Assembly: GCA_949825065.1 (NCBI GenBank)
Contig: OX463849.1
Span: 39,523,852-39,587,851, forward strand
Direction of reading: 5' to 3'
Source of the DNA: Odontocerum albicorne
Lineage: Eukaryota > Arthropoda > Insecta > Trichoptera > Odontoceridae
Length of the DNA stretch: 64,000 bases
This document shows positions 11,464 to 22,740 of this stretch, piece after piece. The notes beneath the pieces are model-generated. The model made no database searches. It saw nothing but the letters and a program-made list of their open reading frames with translations, and had not been told where the DNA came from. Position 1 is the first letter of the stretch. Each line of letters opens with the position of its first letter. Made by a program: the position numbers and the translations under genes.

Positions 11464-12010
11464 AATCGATTCAGAATAAAGACTTTTGTTAATTTCTAGA
11501 TCTAATTGGTGGCTCTCTATTTTAACTCTATAAAAGAGCTCAGCTATCATCTCATCTTCGTTATTAGCTATAAGCATTGTATCATTTTCAAATATTTTAT
11601 TGAATTTTACAACCTTCATGATAAAACCATCTCCCCATCCGTCTGTTTTACTCATGATATACTCTCCATATATGTTGAATAAATCTGGTGACAGTACACA
11701 GCCTTGACGTACTCCTTTCTGCACCTTAAATGGTTCTGAGAGGAACTCGTATACTCTAACAGATACCGTATTTTGTACATATATGAATTAGACCTATTAG
11801 CTGCCTTGCCTCAGTACTCCCATCTCTTCCAGAACTTTTCATAGGCAATCAAAAGCCTTTTTGTAGTCTATTAAGCAAAGTATTACGGGAGTCTTAAATT
11901 CTAAGCTTTTCTCAATAATTTGTTGAATGTTCAAAGTTTGTTCCCATGTGCCTTTCACAAATCCGATTTGTTCTATTGGTATTTGCCAGTCTAGGTATTT
12001 AGTCTAGTTT

Positions 12011-14463
12011 TTATTATAAGATGTTTTTTAGCGTCTACATTTTGATGGATTAGAAATGAAAAAAATATGAAAGTTTTCGTGAAAATACTTTTATTTCAAG
12101 TTAATATTTTATCCAGTTTATAACCATAGACAACATTTTAAGAACTATCACTTAGAATACAGTTTGACCAAAATAAATTACATTAAAATGTGGCCTTATG
12201 GGTGACAGTGATACATCTTTTTTAAATGCAAAATATTATAAATTTGAATATAAGATGCGGTAATTGATACACATACATGTATAAAATTATCCTTCTCAAC
12301 TCAAGGGATATTATTTCCATTTGGTAAAAAAAAATATTTATCACAAAGGAAAATACGTCTGCAACAAGAATGATTTTCCAAAATGTTTCCTTTGCTTTGT
12401 CATAAGGCTTTTAAAATTGCATTAAGTGTAAATAATGTTTTTTTTACATAATAGAGAGAGTATTTACAAACTGCCTTAATAATTCACCTTTTTTGCGCAG
12501 TAAAAATATTGTCATTTATTCAGCTTTTAACACTATACATGTTGCTACAGCGGAATTATCAAAATTCTCTAAGTAAAAAAGTGGTATTACGCAAAGAGAT
12601 ACACTTTGAAAAAATAAACAAGATTTTGGGTGTCATCTTTGTTTCGAGTCAAATGGTGATTTGGGGGATCATATCCCGCTTGTAAGGCATTTCTTTTTTG
12701 TTTACTTTTTTCAAGACACAGGTTGTTAGGCAAAATATTTTCCCTTTCGTTAAATGTTTTTATCTCAAAGAATGTATTTGGACGTAATATTTTTTACGAT
12801 ATAATCAATATTAGGAACATTACCCTTTTTTAATTTTAAATTTACCTTTGGATTTTTTAAAACAATATTAGAATTATAAAGAATTTAAAATGAGTACAAG
12901 AATAAGTTTATAAATGGTGGGTGAATTTCCTAACCGTAATCAATATTATAAGAAGAATTATTTGTTGAGAAGGTTAATAAAATACAAGAAATTTTAATAT
13001 CACCACTTAAATAGAAAACCTAATCAACAATAACTACTTTGCAAAGAAATCTCAATGGAATTGTCGAACACATCTAGGATTTTTTTAAATCACACAATAA
13101 TCTGTAAAATATTTATTATTTATCAGTCACAGCTCCATTTTTGTTTTAACTGTACAGTTAGTTATCTGAATCTGATGTAAATGAATATTTCCACATAACT
13201 AAAGATACTTATCAACAATTAGATAATATATCTACCATCAGTCCTTTCCATTGAGACACTGTGCGATCACAAAAAACATAAGCACATTACAATTCTATGT
13301 CAATATTGAAAAAGTATAAAAATAGCTCAATTTTACAATATATTTTATTGTTCCATTAACCAAAGCCAAGGATATAATTAGTGGTTAGTTGCGAATACCT
13401 AATGTGATTCTACTCCTACAACCACACTAATAAAGAAATCACCTAAGTCTTTGGTTTTTTACCATTTTCAGTTGGATGAAAAATGATTTATTTTTTACTT
13501 TCAAGCTAATTATGTCATCATATCTAAAGCAACTAAAGATAAAGTAATATTTAATATATATATTTATAACTTACTTTAAAAATAATATTCAAGAAAACCT
13601 CTTAAAGATATGTATTCAAAAAGAAAAATCTTGCCTTAAAAGTTAGAGTCATCTTGGCTCACCAACTATAATGACCTTAACTTGAATATATGTCAACTAT
13701 ACAAAGTTATGAACCATTGAATATTTGTTAGCGAGGAAACAGAAATAAGATTGGTAATACACATGTGAGAATTATTGTTAGCGAGAAAACAGAAATAAGA
13801 TTGGTAATACACATGAGAATTATTGATATAGTTTATGAATATAAGGGGAACGCTATCATTTACAAAGTAAATATAATTAACTAATTGTGATTTTTTTTGT
13901 GTATTTCCTAAATATTCTTTTATTTATTAATACATACACGTGTTATAAGTAAGAAAACAAAAAATCATATAAATGTTCAAATACAGAGCTGAAGATGTAG
14001 CCATTTATATCAAAAAAATACTTTCTCTAATCGCATCTAAAAATCTATCGAGTACTATTGCTTTATCAGACTTGTTTTAGAATAAATATTTTATATTGAT
14101 AAATCACCTTCTTCATATTTTTTTAAATAATGATCATCGGCCATATATGTTTCCAAATAAAGGCTCGTGTACGATCTGACGATCTGTACGATCTGTACGA
14201 ACTGTACGATCAAAGAAATTAAAAATCTCGATAATCTTACAATAAGTTTAATTTATACTATGGACTAGGCCAAATCCCGAAAGTAAAGAAAATCAGAAGC
14301 GCTGTATTTATTTTTAACAAAAGTAAAAACTTGAAAAATAGGTAAAAATCACTCTTCCACAAATAATAAATAATAATTTGTAAACTTAAATATCTTTCAA
14401 AAGTTTCTTCCCCAGTTTGATAAAGCAAATATATAAATACGCTTTGACGACTAATATGAATGT
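12011..14463. other. A+T-rich sequence with a small tandem duplication
   Basis: No coding sequence is recognisable. A roughly 49-bp tandem duplication (TTGTTAGCGAG-AAACAGAAATAAGATTGG...) lies at about 13725-13822. A run of short GTACGATCTGTACGA units is at 14167-14212. The region could include a long 3' untranslated tail of the EHD gene on the - strand, but I cannot show that. Confidence 0.35.
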
Positions 14464-14645
14464 AAGACTGGTGGTAAGACACTTGTCTGCCGATCCGAAT
14501 GTTGCGGGTTCGATCCCCGCAGGAACCCAGATTTTTTAAAATAGGATTCCAGTCTGGTTAACACTTAGAGCCTATAAAAACATCTTTCTGGTTGGTTGGA
14601 AGAGATTGCCATATGGCAATAAACTCGCCAGATAAAAAAAAAAAA
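14464..14645 (+). repeat. tRNA-derived SINE, slightly 5'-truncated
   Basis: Close relative of the copy at 2178. It begins inside the A box (GACTGGTGGTAAGACACTTG), has a perfect B box GGTTCGATCCC, and ends with the tail TTGGTTGGAAGAGATTGCCA and a poly(A) run. Confidence 0.8.
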
Positions 14646-15396
14646 AAATTAATCGGGAAAAATATTTTGACACGCTCCACATTAAAAATATTTTTGTTTA
14701 AGTTTTGGTTTACAATTTAATTGTCACATTAAGTCTATCAAGATTTTATATACATGGAATGACATTAGCCATGGCCCGTAAGCATACAACATGATTGGAG
14801 GCAGGACAAGAATAAACTGTCCATTTGCAGTCTGATTCAATTACAATCGCGCTCACCTACTATTATAATAGTAACACACCATGCATTCTAACTGAATATG
14901 TTTGCTTGCGAATGAATGATAACAAAACATATTAGTCATGAACTGAGATTGTACCGTGCCGTGCCTGTGACATACTTTTAGATATACATGAAATACCCGG
15001 TGCGTGTAAAAAAGTAAGGCACTCATTCAATAACTATCATATTACAGAAAGTGATGGACAATGTCCCTTTTTAGTGTAGTGTATATTTTACTTATCATAT
15101 CACTGTGTATAGTTTTTTGTTTGTATGTCTACCATATAACAATACAAATCGATGATTGCTAATCGATGACATGATGGCTCTTATTACAGATGAGAGGGCA
15201 GTTTATACTAATTTTAATTAAGGGACAATTAATTTCCGCCGATATATTTTAATACTAGCACATTTTCATTTACAGGTCACAGCCATGGATCTGTTTTTTT
15301 TTTATAAACGCATTTATCATCATAAAATGTGTCCCAAAAACAAAAAAAATGTTATTTCTGAAAATAATTGAAAGGGTTACTATTTTTGACATCTAT

Positions 15397-15610
15397 GTAC
15401 ATCAAATCTATGGCATTTTGGTAAAGAGGTACAAGTCATCAATTACTTATTTGTCAGTTTGAAGTATATAAATTATTTATGTATTCAAAGTTTACCTTTA
15501 AAATTTACCTAAGGTCTGTATTTCAAGAATACAATTGTTGCAAAACTTCAAACTGGCAAATAAGTAATTGATCACTTGTACCTCTTTACCAAAACGCCAT
15601 AGAAATGTAC
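15397..15610. repeat. Inverted-repeat MITE-like element
   Basis: The arms pair as CTATGGCATTTTGGTAAAGA...GTACAAGTCATCAATTACTT against the complementary AAGTAATTGATCACTTGTAC...TCTTTACCAAAACGCCATAG, around a loop of about 60 bp. There is no ORF. No second copy was seen in this window. Confidence 0.7.
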
Positions 15611-15726
15611 AAAAAAAAACATGAATTGCAATTATTTAAATGAATGATCGATATAGATTGATTAAAATCAATGATCGATTGATTCGAAATGATTTAAATC
15701 TATGAATTATATTGAGTTCTTTTAAA

Positions 15727-16040
15727 TAAGGGATAATGGAGATGTGTAACTCCGGCAATTACACAATTGAGCTACTATAAGAGCAATGGGAACCAGATGT
15801 TGACCTCCCGGTTCTTAAGCGTCTCAAATATGCATTTCCTAGATATGAGCTATTAGGTGCTCCGTCTCATTCATTACAATCTGGGACAAACTGGAACATC
15901 CTGACTGATGTTGATGTCGTATGTGAGCAGCTGTTAATTCTGAAAGGTAATAACCACTTTGCATGCTAATCATTAGCATCTTCGCACTTTCAAGGATGGC
16001 AAAACACTGAGGGGGGATTTGAACTGAGTTTCTTTAATAC
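15727..16040 (-). repeat. G+C-richer block with tRNA-like boxes on the minus strand
   Basis: This stands out from its A+T-rich surroundings. Read on the - strand it contains AGTTCAAATCCC (B-box-like) and, separately, GTAGCTCAATTGTGTAATTG (A-box-like), but in an order and spacing that do not form one tRNA. It may be a SINE of a different family or a conserved non-coding block. There is no ORF of note. Confidence 0.35.
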
Positions 16041-17839
16041 AGCTTTAAAAAAAAAAAACATATTTTATTTATGAGTATATATAAATATGTGTACATTACT
16101 ATTAAAGGGACAACATATAATATATTTAGGTCAATTAATTATAAAGACAAGTTTTGTACACTTCTAATAAAATAAGGAAATATATTAAAATTATATGATT
16201 TCTATCAACACTTTTGAAAATCTCAGTTGTTTAAAATCTTGCACATTTTATAAAGCATTTTTATGTGTTACCCTTAAGTTATTTAAATAATTTTTATCCA
16301 ACTTCAATGTATAAAGTTAGTAATAAAATCTTTAACTCAAAATGAGTTACGATTGTATAAAGTGTGAGGAATTTTGAGTATTTTCGAGAATGGTTCAATT
16401 AAAGTACTGTAAGTTATATAAGTATCTATTCATTAGATAAACCAATGTCAAGACGTCCACTGATATATTTCAATAAATACTTGACAATAATCAGTAGATT
16501 CTTGGAGAGTTATCAATTCAAGTAAAATAGAATTTATTTTTACCTATTAAACATCTACCCACAGTAATAAAAAATATTCCATTTTATAGTATTAGTAATC
16601 TGATAAGTTATCAAAACCAGATTCTAACAATTCTGTTTTATTTTAGTCTATACAAAACTGAAAAATGTTTTATGAAAATACATTTAAAATACATTAAAAA
16701 AAATTGAGTGAAATAAAGGATTTTTTTAAAGAAAGCACTCTAATTTAATGTCAGTGTTACTGGATTTGGTTGATGGAGAGTGGGTAATTTCATTGATTTT
16801 TTTTTGAATGAATGTAACCTACACATACACACACACATACATATGATAATAAAAGCTAATATGACATAATAATGTCCAGTGACCCTGGTTAGTTGTTAAA
16901 TTCACCTACATCCAGTGATATAGGATGTTAGTAATTTGGAGTTGATTTCAGCTGTGGTCAACTTTACAAAACATGGATTACTCTGTCATTAATAATTTAT
17001 AATTGACATATTCAAATCTCGATTATTATTTACGATTCGAGAAAACAATGAATAAAAGCATTAAGTACCTATATATAACAAAGTAATAAAGAAAAATAAA
17101 TATTTTTTATTAAATGTGTTCAGTGTTTTGTATAATATTGAACAAATTACAAATATTGAAAAGCAAGATCATGAATAATGTATTTTTTTTTATTTTTAAA
17201 GGTTTTTCTAAGAATTTTCAACAGTTTGAAAACAAACCCTTTTCAAATGCTTCTTTTTATAAAGAAAAATAAGTCTTTTGACATTTATTAATTATTCACA
17301 ATCAACAATTATATCCAAAATCTTCTCGCTTAAAAAAATGTCTTTCATACTCGATAACATTTTTATGGTAATCAATAAAAAAATAATATTATATAATGTG
17401 ATAAATTTTAGAGTAGAGATATTTTTTTAATCTTATTAAAATACTTTTGAAATGAAGCTTTTTGAAATATTGCAACTGCATATTATCACTGTGTAAAAAT
17501 TATTGTAAATGCTTTTTAATACAAATTCTTAAAAATAATTTGCTTCCACAAATGCTTATTGATACATAACCATAAGCACCATGATTGTAAAGAATATCCA
17601 TTTTAAAACAAGAGGCATGATTATGCAATATGGCAAAATCTCATCATTGTCCAATATAGTGAGAAACTCTACGATGGAGAACATATTATCAAGAAGAATC
17701 TAGTGCTTTTATATCAGTACCAAGTAAATTAATCATAAAATGCTTTCCTTAAGTATATATTTTGCGTTTAAAGCTAAATATTTTAGTGAACATAAAAGAT
17801 TTTTTCAACAGTAATTAGTACGTTTTTGATACATAAAAA
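16041..17839. other. A+T-rich sequence, no gene seen
   Basis: Long A+T-rich stretch with short poly(T) and poly(A) runs. It lies downstream of the EHD stop codon on the - strand, so part may be 3' untranslated sequence. No coding or repeat structure was recognised. Confidence 0.35.
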
Positions 17840-17845
17840 TTTATT
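17840..17845 (-). terminator. Candidate polyadenylation signal of the EHD gene
   Basis: AATAAA on the - strand, about 360 bp beyond the EHD stop codon at 18208-18210. It is the right orientation and a plausible distance, but the motif is frequent in this sequence, so this is only a candidate. Confidence 0.3.
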
Positions 17846-18207
17846 ACATAGTTGGACTACAGTAAAAAATATTCTCATATTAAAATATGCAAACTTAACA
17901 AAATATATATAAATGCTGGAGTGAAAATGATAACTCGATTGCAAAAATTACCAAACATGAATAGTATGCGTAAAAGTAAAAAATATATTTCAATATTTGA
18001 AAATTTGTGTGAACTTGTTTTTACTCATTAAAACTGCACACTAACTAATAAAACAGGTGAAGATAACGCTATTGTGTTGGTTAAATTGGCGTAATGTTGA
18101 CACGGTTTACTTAAAGAATGCCAAGAATTTGGTACTTTGTGCTAGCGAGTGTACAAATGAAATATAAAGGAATTCTTACTAATTCATTTTTCTCACATTC
18201 TTCTACC

Positions 18208-18410
18208 TTATTCCTTTTTGGATGGCGGAACGAGATGACCCGGCAGTTCTGTAGGAAGGTCGTGACCGTCAATTTTGACCGCAATGAGGTGCATGGCGAG
18301 AGCAAACTCGTCAGCGTCCAGCAAACCGTCTTTGTCTATATCTGACAACTTCCATATTTTACTGAGAACAGACTGCGGGAGTTTCGACTTGACCATTTCT
18401 GATTTGGCAG
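18208..18410 (-). CDS. EHD/Past1 protein, terminal exon (C-terminal half of the EH domain)
   Basis: EHD proteins are dynamin-like ATPases that tubulate endosomal membranes and bind NPF-containing partners through a C-terminal EH domain. This last exon encodes about 68 residues, ends with a stop, and carries the second half of that domain. The Ca-binding EF-hand loop reads DIDKDGLLDADEF, preceded by the NPF-pocket helix VLSKIWKLSD and followed by the standard C-terminal end LVPPSKKE. The acceptor is CACAG at 18411-18415 on the - strand. The first two bases (CT) complete an Ala codon with the G left by 22057-22227, restoring ITG-A-AAKSEM as in other EHDs. No second copy of this exon was seen in the window. 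Confidence 0.95.
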
Positions 18411-18761
18411 CTGTGAAAATAAATAAGTAATTATTAAAATAGTTCGGGAGTAAAAGTATACAGATAAATACGAAAAAAGAAGAAATTTAATATTAGAGAT
18501 GAGATATGTATTAAACTTGGATAGATCATGTATGAAGAACACATAAAATCAAAGTTAAGTTAAAGACATGTATGTATTCAAATACTGAAAGCTACGGTGA
18601 TCCATTTTTTCTTCTTGCACATTATAATCATTTGGTTTGGTATTAATGATAATTACAAAAGATTTTTTCAGGGTATAGGTAAGAAATGTGTATTGTCACT
18701 CGGAGTTTCTCCGATGTCTATTATCATATGCCGATATTTAGAAGCTTTTGATAGGTATATA

Positions 18762-19932
18762 CAGGTTGAAGATATTATTTTACTCTCAAATCTTAAGCAT
18801 TATATCACGCTTCTAGGTGAAAAGGTGTAACCCTCAATGAGTAAATTTAACAGGATGACCAAATAACTTCAATACTGTTAACATTAAAATCAGTTTGAAA
18901 TACACATATCATATATATCTCAATTTATGATTTGAATCAACTTAGACAAAACATTAAAATTTTTAAAGTAAATTGAACTTTATTTTTATTGCCCTGTTAA
19001 ATTAACTCAGTGAGGTTTGGTCCCTTTTGTTGGGAATGTATTATATTACATATACGAACATACATTTTTACTTTTTAAAATGTATGGAATGGAATAATTT
19101 GAAATTAAAAAAAAACATCTACAGGGTGTCCCGTATTGAGTGAATCATTTTTAGGGTGATAATAGATTGGGTCAAGACCTACCAGAATATCACAACTTGA
19201 CCTCAGTAAAAACCTTACCGTTTTTAAGTTCTTCGGACTTTTGTAAAATTAGCGTAAAATACCTTTCACTTGAACTTTAGTCAGAATCAGAATCAAATTT
19301 TGGAAATCATTTTGTATGCGATAGATAAGGCTACTATTCAAAAGAATTTCCTGATAAAAAAAATTTTCGAAAATGGTGATTTGTACACAAGGCAGCAAAA
19401 AATCTGATGCAAGGTAGGGATTTTACGAAATTTTACAAAATTCCGAATAACTTAAAAACGGTAAGGTTTTTACTGAAGTCAAGTTGTTATATTCTGGTAG
19501 GTCTTGACCCAATCTATCATCACCCTAAATATGATTCACTCAATACGGGACACCCTTAAGATGTTTTTTTTAAATTTCAAATTATTCCAATCAGTTGATT
19601 TCACACATTTTTAAAAGTAAAAATGTATGTTCGTATATGTAATATAATACATTCCCAACAAAAGGGACCAAACCTCACTGAGTTAATTTAACAGGGCAAT
19701 AAAAATAAAGTTCAATTTACTTGAAAAATTTTCATGTTTTGTCTAAGTTGATTCAAATCATAAATTGAGATACTCGTATATATGATATGTGTATTTCAAA
19801 CTGATTTTAATGTTAATTGTATTGAAGTTATTTGGTCATCCTGTCAAATTTACTCATTGAGGGTTACACCCTCTTGCCTAGAAGCATGATATATTGCTTA
19901 AGATATGGGAGGAAAATCATATCTTCAACCTA
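18762..19932. repeat. 1.17-kb foldback element (arms ~0.5 kb) in an EHD intron
   Basis: The left arm is about 18762-19264, the right arm about 19419-19932, with a roughly 155-bp loop. Matching landmarks are GGTTGAAGAT at both outer edges, GGGTGTAACCCTCAATGAG, TGTTGGGAATGTATTATATT, GGGTGTCCCGTATTGAGTGA and AACCTTACCGTTTTTAAGTT, each mirrored in the other arm. The arms differ by scattered substitutions and a few small indels. No ORF is conserved. It lies between the two EH-domain exons, so it is transcribed in the EHD pre-mRNA and would fold into long dsRNA. Confidence 0.88.
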
Positions 19933-20690
19933 TGCAATTCTATTATTTAATTTATTTTCATAACATTTTGACACTAAATGATTTTTCATCATATTTATAA
20001 TGGTTTCCACGCTAACATTGACTTCCAAGAAATTACTACTATACACCATACTTTTTTCTGTAAAGAATCTTTGTATGGGTAATCCACAACGCAGTTGTCA
20101 ATGAGACTAGATTTTTCCTCTCTTTCAGTAATTTTTTAGAGGGAGGAATAACTTTGGTAGTGCACTAACAACCCATCTGTTGTGAGACAGCCTGTGGATA
20201 ACTCAAATTTAAATATTCACTAGTCATAAAAGTCAGAAAAAAAAATGTTTGAAACTCTGGTTTCTTTACTGTCATTTGTCCTTCTGAATGTTTTGTTATT
20301 ATCTATTTATTCAAGTCCACATAAGGGTTATTTTAGTTTTTTTTTTAAGTAAACATGTCTGGGAAACGGGAAAATGTAAATAGGTTCATTATTGAATATT
20401 TAATATGCTTTGTTGGCAATTTTATATGAAGTAATGGTTGAGGTTGATTGTTTACTAAAAAGGTATAAAATAGTATTGCAAAAAAGAAATATTTCTATGA
20501 TTGTTTGTGTCTTAATAACTTAATTAGACCAATTTCTCTTTCAGAAATTAAATATTTATTATTTATATACACAAATTTTATTACTTTAGAGAAAAAGGTT
20601 TAAAATATTTTTAAACCTTTTTCGCTTCGCTTTAAGAAGCGACTGAAAAAACTCTTAATTTCTAGTCAGTAAAATAACGTGTTTCATTCC
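19933..20690. other. EHD intron, A+T rich
   Basis: Intronic sequence between the foldback and the SINE-tail element. The only structure I note is a short inverted repeat near 20600-20630 (AAAAGGTTTAAAATATTTTTAAACCTTTT). No exon is recognisable. Confidence 0.4.
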
Positions 20691-20970
20691 TGATTTTTCT
20701 TTTCCTTTCCTCTCCACCATCCTTTCCTTTCCTTTTGATTGATGATATCTCACTTTATATGAAAAATAGTGTTCGGGTGATTGTCCGTCTTTGTGGGGTT
20801 TGTGGGCATGTTCTCACGTATATGTTTATGGATTTCGTGGGGATGGATAGTCATTTGAATGATTTATGCGACCACGTAACTTGCTTCATTTACTTTTGTC
20901 TGGTTGGTTGGAAGAGATTGCCGCCTGGCAATAAGCCCGCCAGATTGTATTACAATAAAAGTGTTAAATA
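20690..20970 (+). repeat. SINE-family tail joined to a non-tRNA head
   Basis: 20896-20970 is the same tail as the SINEs (TGGTTGGTTGGAAGAGATTG, CCTGGCAATAAGCCCGCCAG, then an AAATAAAT run). The preceding 200 bp (GTGTTCGGGTGATTGTCCGT...) is unlike any SINE head here and has no pol III boxes. It may be the 3' end of the partner LINE whose machinery moves the SINE. Confidence 0.45.
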
Positions 20971-21370
20971 AATAAATAAAATAAAAAAGTACTAACCAAA
21001 TTATCAACATAGATTTATAACCACTGAACTGTAGGAAATTCCTGTAGGAAATATTAACAAGATTGATTGATGCAAATCATTATATTTGCGAGAGAGATGG
21101 TTGTAAGATTTAACCTTTTTTTACTGAGAACTGTGCCATAAAAAAATAATCAAGATCATCAATCAATCAAGATTCAAAATCCACAACATGGACTGACATT
21201 TAACTAAAAAAATTTAGCATTATTGAATTTAACAATGAAAACTGATAAAATATATCCTATGTTTATATTTACTAAAAAAAACAGATTACCAACCATTATT
21301 GTCAGCACTTGTTTATAAATGCTGTTAACCACCAATACTTATACATTAATAATATACGAAAATTAATTTT

Positions 21371-21523
21371 TTGTAATTTGTTTTATTAAACACTGTTTAT
21401 TCCACTTTATGTAACGGTATAAACCTACCGGTTTCAAGGATTTCGCCTCATCATCAGGGAGCACAAACAAACAAGCCATTACATAAAGTGGAATGAACAG
21501 TGTTTGATAAAACAAATTACAAT
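21371..21523. repeat. Short hairpin element (~45-bp arms)
   Basis: TTGTAATTTGTTTTATTAAA plus CACTGTTTATTCCACTTTAT is mirrored by ATAAAGTGGAATGAACAGTG plus TTTGATAAAACAAATTACAA. The loop is G+C-richer (CGGTTTCAAGGATTTCGCCT...CAGGGAGCACAAAC). Probably a small MITE in the EHD intron. Confidence 0.65.
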
Positions 21524-22056
21524 GTCTTTAAACCTCCACAATGTTAATGCCCTAACTATAAATAATATATATAATTAATTTTATTTTTGTGAAGAAACAG
21601 TGTTATATGACATTTTATGTATATTTTTATTATAGCACAAAAATACATGGAGAACTAAAATTTTCAAAATAGGTATTTTCTCACAGGCCTGTGTTTTAAA
21701 TGGTATTTAAATTCATTCAAGTCAATAAGGAAAATGGCATATTTACAAAAAGATAAGAATTAAAAAAAATGCTTATATTAAATATTTTTACTCATTCTAA
21801 ATTATTCTTTCTACATACCCTAAAAATCTTTTCACGAATTCTGATTGTAATATGTCGTACATATATACATCATATCATGATTCTCTTGGGATAGACAGAG
21901 AGGAAAAATCACAGTTTTTGTTTTGTTTCACATGCTCTTTTGTGTATTTTTTTGTTAACAAGGATTATAATATATTTAATATTCCAACTAATAACATTCC
22001 TTAATTTTTTTTGCATGAGCACAGATTATTAAATTTTCAATGAGGAATCTACTAAC

Positions 22057-22227
22057 CAGCTCCTGTGATTTTGCCATCGACAGGTCCTAACGAGTAGAAC
22101 ATATCGTCATATTTAGGTTTGTCTTTGTTGACAATCCATTCAGGATCTCCATGTCCTGCGTCCACTCCTTCTCCTCTCTTGTATCCAAATGGTGAGACTT
22201 GATCTTCGACTCCTTCAAATGCACCTC
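22057..22227 (-). CDS. EHD/Past1 protein, middle exon (linker and first half of the EH domain)
   Basis: A 171-bp exon between a TTTTTACAG acceptor and a GTTAGT donor. The first two bases complete Gly with the G left by either G-domain exon, giving IKG-GAFEGVEDQVSPFGYK. The exon then enters the EH domain: PEWIVNKDKPKYDDMFYSLG, PVDGKITGA. The N-terminal part is the linker whose GAF and PFG residues are conserved in EHDs. One leftover G joins CT of the terminal exon. Both borders are in phase, so the three-exon protein reads continuously. Only one copy is present, although two G-domain exons lie upstream. Confidence 0.95.
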
Positions 22228-22369
22228 CTGTAAAAAGTACTTAACATGTAATTGCTATCCATAATAACAGGTTACCAAGAAATTAATTTCATATTTCTCA
22301 GATAGATGTAATTTGGATTGCTAACTTTGTTCATTCCAAACGTGCTGAATGTATATTATTATGAAAATT

Positions 22370-22740
22370 TTGTTCATTCCAAAGTTGTTTGAGCATTATT
22401 TTTGGTGCCATTTTGTAGAGGAACAAAATAAGTTGTATTTTCAATGCTTCATGCTTTTTTACTATCGCAAAGGAAAAAATGCAACACAAACCAATAAAAG
22501 ATATGTACAGTGCATGTCAACGATTCAGTAAGCAATCGTGTTTGTAAAATGTGGTTTAATATTTCTGTAATGGTAACACTCGAAGATGATGTCCGCTCTG
22601 GAAGGCCAATTACCACTGATGAAGATCAAATGAAGGCTTTGATCGAGAATAACCAGCGTTCTACGACACGGGATATTACTGAGATACTGAAAATATCGAA
22701 AACTGAATTTCAGAATAAGGTTACATTTTAATACAAAAAT
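22370..22740 (+). pseudogene. Mariner N-terminal fragment
   Basis: Broken transposase start in two frames: FYYRKGKNATQTNKR (22460 region), then TLEDDVRSGRPITTDEDQMK and ALIENNQRSTTRDITEILKI (22580-22710), typical of the helix-turn-helix N-terminus of mariner transposases. There is no catalytic half. A related fragment, itself interrupted by a MITE, is at 60685-61080. Confidence 0.7.

Larger units (their letters stand above)
10600..12010 (-). pseudogene. Non-LTR retrotransposon reverse transcriptase remnant
   Basis: On the - strand from about 12010 downwards there is a broken reverse transcriptase: EQIGFVKGT, then PVILCLIDYKKAFDCL, then VRQGCVLSPDLFNIYGEYIM and NDTMLIANNEDEM, where the family has YADDT-type sequence. 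The downstream thumb and 3' domain are at 11097-10611 (FGHVAKRNYESPEKL, RRRCPMRWTNQIKEL). It is interrupted by a palindromic MITE (11242-11463) and a 42-bp tandem duplication (11141-11220). The catalytic Asp pair is lost and there are several frameshifts. Confidence 0.82.
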
